From positions 1 to 7,271 of the forward strand of contig JAFYET010000122.1 in assembly GCA_017544125.1 (NCBI GenBank): DNA of 7,271 nucleotides. The letters run 5' to 3'. Origin of the DNA: Ruminococcus sp. (GTDB lineage: Bacteria; Bacillota; Clostridia; Oscillospirales; Ruminococcaceae). Under the pieces are notes generated by a model. The model was given only the letters and a program-made list of their open reading frames with translations, searched no databases and was not told the origin of the DNA. Made by a program: the position numbers and the translations under genes. This document shows positions 1-4,733 of this stretch, piece after piece (the stretch's first letter is position 1; each line of letters opens with the position of its first letter).

Positions 1-47
1 ATTTTTATCAAGTCCTTTCGGTTAAAATATGTTCTTATGTAAACCAC

Positions 48-80
48 AAGAGGCAAGAGGCACCCGTCCTCTCACCTCTT
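48..80 (-). terminator. Hairpin terminator candidate of the chemoreceptor gene
   Basis: On the minus strand, 7 nt after the chemoreceptor stop codon, the arms AAGAGG-TG-AGAGG and CCTCT-TG-CCTCTT face each other around a 7-nt loop. In minus-strand RNA the two TG steps pair as tandem G-U wobbles, giving a continuous 13-bp stem. In plus-strand RNA the same positions would be CA against CA mismatches, so the structure fits the minus-strand transcript. The 3' flank has only a short, interrupted T run (GTGGTTTAC), so intrinsic termination may be weak. It could instead be a 3'-end stabilising hairpin. Confidence 0.6.
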
Positions 81-87
81 AAAATGA

Positions 88-2469
88 TCAGTATTTATCG
101 TCCTCGTCGTCTAAGTCGATAGTGATGTCCTCATCGTCCGAGCCGAAGTCCTCATCGTCGGGGTAAACAAAGCTGGTTCCCGGCTTCGGCGGGGGTGCGG
201 GCTCGTCATCGTCGTCGGGGTAATCAAACTTCGATGCGGGCCTTGCAGGTGCGGGCTCATCATCGTCGTCGGGGTAGTCAAACTTCGATGCGGGCTTTGC
301 GGGAGCAGGCTCGTCATCATCGTCGGGGTAGTCAAACTTCGATGCTGGCTTAGCCGGTGCAGGTTCATCATCGTCATCAGGATAATCAAACTTCGATGCG
401 CTGCCCGTGTCCTCCTCGTCATCATCGGGGTATGCGAACTTGGATATTGTCGATGCGTGAACAGGTGCCTCCATGTCGCCGTCATCGTAATCGAACTTGC
501 TCCTTGAAGGTGCTGTGTAGTCCGAAACGCCTTCGCTTGCGCCCTCTGAGAGCTTGAAGCGTGCGATCATGTTCTTGAGCACCAGTGACTGACCTGAAAG
601 CTCCTCAGAAGCCGATGCAATGCCAACAGCTGCTGCTGTGTTGTTTGCAACAACGGCGCTTATCTGGTCAACGCCCGTGTTTATCTGAACTATTGCCTCA
701 GCCTGTGCTTCCGATGCGTCTGTGATGTTCTTGACAAGACCCTTGATGTTGTCAGAGCCTATAACTATCTCTTCAAGCGACTTTGCCGTTTCCTTGGCTA
801 TCTCAGAACCACGGTCAACCGCATTGGTCGAGTTTTCAATAAGCTGTGATGTCTGCTTTGCAGCCTCTGCCGAGCGTGAAGCAAGCCGCCTTACCTCGTC
901 CGCTACGACACCGAAGCCCTTTGAGCCCTCTCTTGCCGCCTCAACAGCTGCGTTGAGGGCGAGAATGTTAGTCTGGAAGGATATCTCGTCAATTACCTTG
1001 ATTATCTTCGAGATCTCCTCGGTGGCTTCTGTTATCTGCTCCATAGCCGAGAGCATATTCGTCATATCGTCGTTGCAGTTGTTGATAGCTGCGGTGTTCT
1101 CCGATACGATGTTGTAAGCGTTCTTAGCGTCGTCTGAGTTCTGCCTTATCTGCTTTGATACGCCTGTAAGCGTTGCCGACAGCTCCTCTACCGAGCTTGC
1201 CTGCCTGGTCGAGCCCTGCGAGAGCACCTGTGCCGAATCAGATACGGAGGAAGCCCCCGTGTTTACCTGCTCGGCTGCGGTGTTTATTGATACGAAGGTC
1301 TCTGAAAGAGCCTCTAAGATGTAGTTGAATGTGTTCTTTATCTTTACAAAGTCGCCCTTGAAGTTGCCCTCCATGCGGTGGCTCAGGTTGCCCTCGGATA
1401 TCTGGGTCAGCTCGGCGGTTATCAGCGATATGTACTGCCTCAGAGAGAGGATAGTCTCTTCAAGCGAGTTTGTAAGTATTCCCAGCTCGTCCTTTGAATC
1501 CCATACATCAACAGGCTCTGAAAGGTTGCCCTGTGCCAGCTTTCTGATACGGTCGGTGGTGGAAACTATGGGCTTTGAGATGTTTCTTGAGAAGAACAGC
1601 GCAACTACCAGCGTTCCTGCAATAAGCACGACCGCCGTTACTATGATTATGATGTAGGTCGAGGCCTCTATGCCCATGAAAACATCTGTGGTGGTGTAGC
1701 AGATAACTGCGGCATCAATGTTTTTGAGAGAGTTGGCAGCGGCTATCCTCTGCTTGCCCTCGAGCTTGCAGCTTGCAGCACCGTCTGATTCAAGTGAAGA
1801 GCTGTAAGCATCAACAAATTCCTTCAGCCCGTCATCAGCGCTTATGTCTGTTCCTATGGATATCACCGAGTCTTTTGAAGCAAGCATTACCTTGTTGCTC
1901 TCGCTGCCTACTACTACGATGTCAGTCTTTGACTTTTCTGAAACGTCGTTTATGTCCTTTAGTATATCATCAAGGCAGGCTACAACTGCTATTCTGTCGC
2001 TCGATGTGTTATCTACCTTGCCCACGCCGCATACATAGCCTATATAATACTTGCCCTCATACTCAACAAGACCTGTGTTGCAGCAGTAGCAGGAAACGCT
2101 CAGCGCCCTTCTCAGCGTCGCATCGTCAATTACCTTCATGACTATCGCCTCAGAGTTCGGGTCAACAGTCCCCGCTGCGCTGTAAACGCCCACGCCCACA
2201 AATATCTCCTTGTCAAACATGGGCTTTATCTCGGCAGGGGTGGTCTGCTCAGATATCCTTGCAGCCACCTTTGACACCGCTAGGTTGTAGCTGTCGATGG
2301 ATTTGTCAACGCTTCTCGACACGTCAAACGATACCGCAGGCACAAAGCTCTCAACAGCACTCGTGCCCGATGCCTGAACGTATATCATAAATATCAGTAT
2401 TATAATAAAGCTGGTCACAACAGTAACGCCCAGCATAGTTATTAGTATCTTAGAACGGATAGATTTCAC
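88..2469 (-). CDS. Methyl-accepting chemotaxis protein with repeated acidic C-terminal tail
   Basis: Transmembrane chemoreceptor of 793 aa that would signal through CheW and CheA. TM1 spans about residues 8-30 and TM2 about 271-293. The roughly 240-residue extracellular domain between them is probably Cache-like, by layout only, and holds seven cysteines (127, 129, 130, 147, 165, 234, 257). A HAMP domain (about 294-347) and a second HAMP-like segment (about 352-392) precede the signalling coiled coil. The conserved tip is clear (FQTNILALNAAVEAAR then GFGVVADEVR) but lacks two residues at the turn. Methylation-like sites are AS-x2-EE-x2-AT (424-433) and AS-x2-EE (618-623). Residues from about 641 form a disordered tail with seven SKFDYPDDDDE-type repeats, ending DDEDDKY with no NWETF-like pentapeptide. 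The GTG start at 2469 is chosen over an ATG 54 codons upstream because GGAGGT lies 7 nt before it. The ligand is unknown. Confidence 0.95.
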   Translation of the reverse strand: MKSIRSKILITMLGVTVVTSFIIILIFMIYVQASGTSAVESFVPAVSFDVSRSVDKSIDSYNLAVSKVAARISEQTTPAEIKPMFDKEIFVGVGVYSAAGTVDPNSEAIVMKVIDDATLRRALSVSCYCCNTGLVEYEGKYYIGYVCGVGKVDNTSSDRIAVVACLDDILKDINDVSEKSKTDIVVVGSESNKVMLASKDSVISIGTDISADDGLKEFVDAYSSSLESDGAASCKLEGKQRIAAANSLKNIDAAVICYTTTDVFMGIEASTYIIIIVTAVVLIAGTLVVALFFSRNISKPIVSTTDRIRKLAQGNLSEPVDVWDSKDELGILTNSLEETILSLRQYISLITAELTQISEGNLSHRMEGNFKGDFVKIKNTFNYILEALSETFVSINTAAEQVNTGASSVSDSAQVLSQGSTRQASSVEELSATLTGVSKQIRQNSDDAKNAYNIVSENTAAINNCNDDMTNMLSAMEQITEATEEISKIIKVIDEISFQTNILALNAAVEAAREGSKGFGVVADEVRRLASRSAEAAKQTSQLIENSTNAVDRGSEIAKETAKSLEEIVIGSDNIKGLVKNITDASEAQAEAIVQINTGVDQISAVVANNTAAAVGIASASEELSGQSLVLKNMIARFKLSEGASEGVSDYTAPSRSKFDYDDGDMEAPVHASTISKFAYPDDDEEDTGSASKFDYPDDDDEPAPAKPASKFDYPDDDDEPAPAKPASKFDYPDDDDEPAPARPASKFDYPDDDDEPAPPPKPGTSFVYPDDEDFGSDDEDITIDLDDEDDKY
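148..501 (-). repeat. In-frame tandem repeat array, 54-bp core unit, in the chemoreceptor tail
   Basis: Seven copies of a motif centred on K-F-x-Y-P-D-D lie in residues 657-774, with the key phenylalanine at 659, 678, 694, 712, 730, 748 and 767. The spacing is 19, 16, 18, 18, 18 and 19 residues. The best copies read SKFDYPDDDDEPAPAKPA and correspond to exact 54-bp units at 226-279, 280-333 and 334-387. The second and third of these encode identical peptides but differ at 11 of 54 bases, all silent. The first and second differ at 6 bases, of which only one changes a residue (K to R). The outer copies are more degenerate. The period is a multiple of three, so copy-number change would keep the frame. 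Confidence 0.95.
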
Positions 2470-2482
2470 AGCTATTACCTCC
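2467..2482 (-). promoter_or_regulatory. Ribosome binding site and GTG start of the chemoreceptor
   Basis: On the minus strand GGAGGT is followed after 7 nt by GTG and then codons for K-S-I-R-S-K-I-L, a typical positive N-terminus before TM1. The in-frame ATG at 2484 overlaps the first bases of the Shine-Dalgarno itself, and the in-frame ATG at 2631 lies upstream of the promoter, so neither can be the start. Confidence 0.9.
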
Positions 2483-2506
2483 ATATGAAAATATTTACCC
2501 ACATTG

Positions 2507-2535
2507 ATTATATCACAATTGCACAAATATTTCAA
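2507..2535 (-). promoter_or_regulatory. Sigma-A promoter with extended -10 for the chemoreceptor
   Basis: Minus strand: -35 TTGAAA, a 17-bp spacer, -10 TATAAT preceded by TGA (extended -10, TGnTATAAT). The expected start of transcription is near 2500, which leaves a leader of about 30 nt before the GTG. No sigma-28 (flagellar) type promoter is seen, so this receptor seems to be under housekeeping control. Confidence 0.85.
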
Positions 2536-2568
2536 GCCCTTTTCTATTATTTTTCTGTAATTGCACAA
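2517..2568. repeat. Direct repeat AATTGCACAA, operator-like, at the chemoreceptor promoter
   Basis: The 10-mer AATTGCACAA occurs perfectly at 2517-2526, inside the -35/-10 spacer, and again at 2559-2568, about 60 bp upstream of the predicted transcription start. The offset of 42 bp is close to four helical turns, so both lie on the same DNA face. The core GCACAA occurs a third time at 2628-2633. This would suit a regulator binding site, but chance in AT-rich DNA is not excluded. Confidence 0.4.
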
Positions 2569-2580
2569 GTTATAGGCGAA

Positions 2581-2593
2581 TATAATGTATAAT
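2581..2593 (+). promoter_or_regulatory. Possible -10 boxes for the divergent deacetylase gene
   Basis: Two overlapping-phase TATAAT hexamers lie at 2581-2586 and 2588-2593 in an AT-rich stretch about 100 bp before the deacetylase ATG. No -35 hexamer at 16-18 bp is convincing; TTGCAC at 2561 is spaced 14 or 21 bp away. This is only a candidate for the rightward promoter of the 220-bp divergent intergenic region. Confidence 0.25.
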
Positions 2594-2625
2594 ATAACGA
2601 AAATATTAACTACCCTGTACGGCTT

Positions 2626-2659
2626 ATGCACAATTCACAGCGTATTATTGATTATTGAT
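2626..2659 (+). repeat. Degenerate intergenic repeat upstream of the deacetylase
   Basis: ATGCACAATTCACA (2626-2639) resembles ATGCATAATGCAGA at 3582-3595. It is followed by two perfect heptamers TATTGAT (2646-2652, 2653-2659) and then AACC. The order (ATGCA-type segment, then TTGAT/CTGAT heptamers shortly before a gene start) matches the clearer element before the GNAT gene, but the hairpin is missing here. The relationship is inferred. Confidence 0.3.
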
Positions 2660-2690
2660 AACCGTTTTGCTGGGGAAAGGGAGGTATGTT

Positions 2691-3551
2691 ATGTTTTTAA
2701 CATTCAGGATAAATAAGCTGCCGCTTGTCATAATGTCAGCAGCGGCGATAATCATCGGGCTTGTATTGCTTATCTGCTCGCGGCTTTCAGGCGCTGATGA
2801 GGAGGGTGAGCTTAGGGTGCCTGTAATAATGTATCACAGCATATCCCGTGATGAGAAAAGGCTCGGCGAGTATGTAGTAAGCCCCCAGGTCTTTGAGGAG
2901 GATATCATATGGCTCTCGCAGCACGGCTACACGGGCATAACGGTCAATGACCTGATAATGCACCTGCGCTACGGCACAAAGCTGCCCGACAAGCCTGTTA
3001 TCATCACCCTCGATGACGGGCACTTAAACGCCCTTACCCGAGCCCTGCCGATAATAAAAAAGCACGGCTTTAAAATGACCGTATCCTGCGTTGCGAGCTG
3101 GTGCTTTGCCGCAGGGGAGGAGGCAAGCCCCGATGAGAACTTCTCTTACCTTGATGCCAAGGATATAAAAAAGCTGCGTGAGTCGGGGCTTGTGGAGATA
3201 GCCTGCCACACCTTTGATATGCACGCCCTTGACGAGCGGCGTGGCGTGCTTAGAATGGCGGGGGAGAGATATGAGCAGTACCGCTCACACCTGCTTGGCG
3301 ATATATTCAAAGCACAGCGCTATTTCAGAGAGTCGTGCGGCTTTGAGCCTAATGTTTTCACCTACCCCTACGGTCTTTGCAGCGGCGACACAGCGCAGAT
3401 AGTTAAGAGCGCAGGCTTTGCAGCCACCCTCGGCTGCGAGGAGGGGATAAATGTCATCAAAGACGAAAGCTCCCTCTACGGTCTTAAACGCTTAAACCGC
3501 CCCTACGGCGAGACGAGCGAGGAATTCTTTACCGCCCGTGGCATAGCTTGA
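2691..3551 (+). CDS. Membrane-anchored polysaccharide deacetylase (CE4 family)
   Basis: Protein of 286 aa that probably removes N-acetyl groups from a cell-wall or extracellular polysaccharide on the outer face of the membrane. Residues about 10-30 form one hydrophobic N-terminal anchor or signal segment; the LLIC stretch is not a good lipobox. The CE4 domain follows: PVIMYHSI (44-51) at its entry, motif 1 TLDDG (106-110) with the catalytic and metal-binding aspartates, H173-T-F-D-M-H178 as the metal-binding motif, and TYPYG (224-228) in place of RxPYG. The His i/i+5 spacing and the YPYG motif resemble the PgaB/IcaB branch, and IcaB has about the same length. The ATG at 2691 is chosen for the GGGAGG 6 nt upstream; a TTG 12 codons earlier has no such site. 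No terminator follows, as a promoter overlaps the stop codon. The actual substrate is unknown. Confidence 0.9.
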   Translation: MFLTFRINKLPLVIMSAAAIIIGLVLLICSRLSGADEEGELRVPVIMYHSISRDEKRLGEYVVSPQVFEEDIIWLSQHGYTGITVNDLIMHLRYGTKLPDKPVIITLDDGHLNALTRALPIIKKHGFKMTVSCVASWCFAAGEEASPDENFSYLDAKDIKKLRESGLVEIACHTFDMHALDERRGVLRMAGERYEQYRSHLLGDIFKAQRYFRESCGFEPNVFTYPYGLCSGDTAQIVKSAGFAATLGCEEGINVIKDESSLYGLKRLNRPYGETSEEFFTARGIA

Positions 3552-3577
3552 CAATAGGGCAAAAAGCGTGATATAAT
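3548..3577 (+). promoter_or_regulatory. Consensus sigma-A promoter overlapping the deacetylase stop codon
   Basis: TTGACA (3548-3553), an 18-bp spacer, then TATAAT (3572-3577) preceded by TGA, an extended -10. The TGA stop of the deacetylase is inside the -35 hexamer. Transcription would start near 3584, giving the GNAT gene a leader of about 78 nt that contains the hairpin-heptamer element at 3605-3645. The -10 region GTGATATAAT is identical to that of the chemoreceptor promoter. Confidence 0.85.
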
Positions 3578-3604
3578 ATCAATGCATAATGCAGAATCAA
3601 GGTA

Positions 3605-3645
3605 TGCGGCGCAAGCCGCACCGCAACTGTTAACTGTTCACTGAT
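3605..3645 (+). repeat. Hairpin plus heptamer intergenic element, copy 1
   Basis: A perfect 6-bp stem TGCGGC/GCCGCA closes a GCAA (GNRA-type) tetraloop at 3605-3620. Four bases later come three heptamers, AACTGTT twice and CACTGAT (3625-3645). There is no T run, so it is not an intrinsic terminator. It ends 16 bp before the GNAT start and would lie in its 5' leader. Copy 2 at 4182-4222 has the same 41-bp length and order. Confidence 0.7.
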
Positions 3646-3661
3646 AAATGGGGGCTCATCT

Positions 3662-4117
3662 ATGGATATCCGTTTCAGAAAAGCAGAGCTTAACGATGCG
3701 CAGCTGCTTATTGATATTTATGATGCAGCCTTTTACGGAGACTATGTAAAATACGGCGAGTGCCCGGCTTTTGGCAAGACTTTGGAAATGATGCAGCGCT
3801 CTATTGCCGAATACCCGAAATTCCTGATACTGTGCGGCCAAACGCCTGTCGGGTGTGTTTCATGTAAACAGCTGCGGCAGGGTGAGTATGAGGTCGGGTG
3901 CCTGTGCGTGATACCGGAATATCAGGGCAAAGGCATCGGAACGGCGGCGTTTTCCTTTGTTAAGTCGTATTACACCGACTGGCGCAGCTTTACGCTGGTA
4001 ACGCCGGCGGATAAAAGCGAGAATGTCTCATTCTACACGAAAAAATGCGGATTTGATATACAGTCATACGAAATGGACGGAAATGTCAAGGTCGCCAGAT
4101 TTGTTCTGGAAAGATAA
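3662..4117 (+). CDS. GNAT family N-acetyltransferase
   Basis: Protein of 151 aa, a usual length for a single GNAT domain, expected to move an acetyl group from acetyl-CoA to an amine on an unknown acceptor in the cytoplasm. The N-terminus MDIRFRKAELND is typical for the family. Motif A, V-I-P-E-Y-Q-G-K-G-I-G (83-93), contains the Q/RxxGxG/A pyrophosphate-binding loop of acetyl-CoA. Motif B is N121-V-S-F-Y-T-K-K-C-G-F131. Its Shine-Dalgarno is weak (a GGGGG run 7 nt before the ATG). Isoleucine codons here are mixed (ATT, ATC and ATA about equally), whereas the flanking deacetylase and metH lean to ATA. Together with its own promoter and a repeat element on either side, this hints at later insertion, but the gene is too short for a firm claim. 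Confidence 0.88.
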   Translation: MDIRFRKAELNDAQLLIDIYDAAFYGDYVKYGECPAFGKTLEMMQRSIAEYPKFLILCGQTPVGCVSCKQLRQGEYEVGCLCVIPEYQGKGIGTAAFSFVKSYYTDWRSFTLVTPADKSENVSFYTKKCGFDIQSYEMDGNVKVARFVLER

Positions 4118-4181
4118 ATGCAGTTATTCAGTGCTCTTACAGCAAGCCTTTAATGACAAGGGTGTAAGGGTCTTAAAACAC

Positions 4182-4222
4182 ATCTCCGCAGGAGATACCT
4201 TAACTGATAACTCTTAACTAAA
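4182..4222 (+). repeat. Hairpin plus heptamer intergenic element, copy 2
   Basis: The stem ATCTCC/GGAGAT with a GCA loop (4182-4196) is followed five bases later by three heptamers, AACTGAT, AACTCTT and AACTAAA (4202-4222). Total length and order equal copy 1, and the offset between copies is exactly 577 bp. The heptamer parts match at 16 of the first 20 bases, while the stem sequences are unrelated but both self-complementary. It ends 20 bp before the Nudix start. It has no T run. Confidence 0.65.
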
Positions 4223-4242
4223 TTTGAAAGCGAGGGCTTGTT

Positions 4243-4707
4243 ATGAGCGAGGGAAATACAAACTGGGGGCAGAGCGTGGCAGGTGTCGTCATAAAGGACG
4301 GCAAGGTGCTGCTCGCAAGGCATACCTACGGCAACGGCAAGGGTATGCTCATTATCCCGGGGGGATATGTTCAGTACGGCGAGAGCCCTCAGGAAGCGCT
4401 CAGGCGTGAATATATGGAAGAAACAGGCATCAGGGTAGAGCCTGTGAGCCTGATAGGTGTAAGGTTCAATGCCAAGGACTGGTATATGGTGTTTCTCGCT
4501 GAGTATGTATCAGGAGAGGCCGTGTCAGACGGTGATGAGAACAGCGAGGTGCTGTGGCTCTCTCCCTCTGATGCCATTTCAAGAGAGGACGTGCCTGACC
4601 TTACCAAGAAGATGATAGAAAGTGCGACCGCAAACAGCAAAGGGCTAATGCCGACACAGTTTGTCAGCCGCAGCAGCACACCGAGCACGCTTTACAGCGT
4701 GAGATGA
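4243..4707 (+). CDS. Nudix hydrolase, substrate unassigned
   Basis: Cytoplasmic protein of 154 aa expected to hydrolyse a nucleoside diphosphate linked to another group, using Mg or Mn. The complete Nudix box GX5EX7REUXEEXGU is visible at residues 41-63: G41, E47, R55-E56, E59-E60, G62. Around it the fold reads as usual, with VAGVVIKDGKVLLAR (12-26) as the first strands and the L-I-I-P-G-G turn (36-41) just ahead of the box. The substrate cannot be read from this; ADP-ribose-like or oxidised nucleotide substrates are both possible. The start has GAGGG 6 nt upstream. No separate promoter is evident in the 125 bp before it, so it may depend on the promoter at 3548. The gene ends 26 bp before metH, which suggests one transcript with it, although no biochemical link to methionine synthesis is established. 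Confidence 0.9.
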   Translation: MSEGNTNWGQSVAGVVIKDGKVLLARHTYGNGKGMLIIPGGYVQYGESPQEALRREYMEETGIRVEPVSLIGVRFNAKDWYMVFLAEYVSGEAVSDGDENSEVLWLSPSDAISREDVPDLTKKMIESATANSKGLMPTQFVSRSSTPSTLYSVR

Positions 4708-4733
4708 CTAAAAAGACTCCGGAGGTTTAAAAT

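Noticed and set aside
1..47. Possible promoter or start of another gene to the left
   Set aside because: AT-rich with an AAAGGA run on the minus strand, but it is cut off by the window edge and shows no clear gene.
111..485. Minus-strand frame rich in T, R, M and P within the chemoreceptor tail
   Set aside because: It is the shifted frame of the GAC/GAT-rich repeat array and has no Shine-Dalgarno or family motif.
722..1117. Plus-strand open frame opposite the chemoreceptor signalling domain
   Set aside because: Low-complexity S/A/L antisense translation of a coiled coil; the minus-strand product is clearly the receptor.
2770..2783. Lipobox-like LLIC at the deacetylase membrane segment
   Set aside because: Isoleucine precedes the cysteine where lipoproteins need Gly, Ala or Ser, so a plain anchor or signal segment is more likely.
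4118..4153. Tiny ORF (11 codons) starting right after the GNAT stop codon
   Set aside because: Weak upstream purine run, no recognisable peptide and no supporting context.
4118..4242. Riboswitch or T-box leader for the Nudix-metH pair
   Set aside because: The only structure is the 6-bp hairpin of the repeat element; no SAM, B12 or T-box signature and no terminator are visible.
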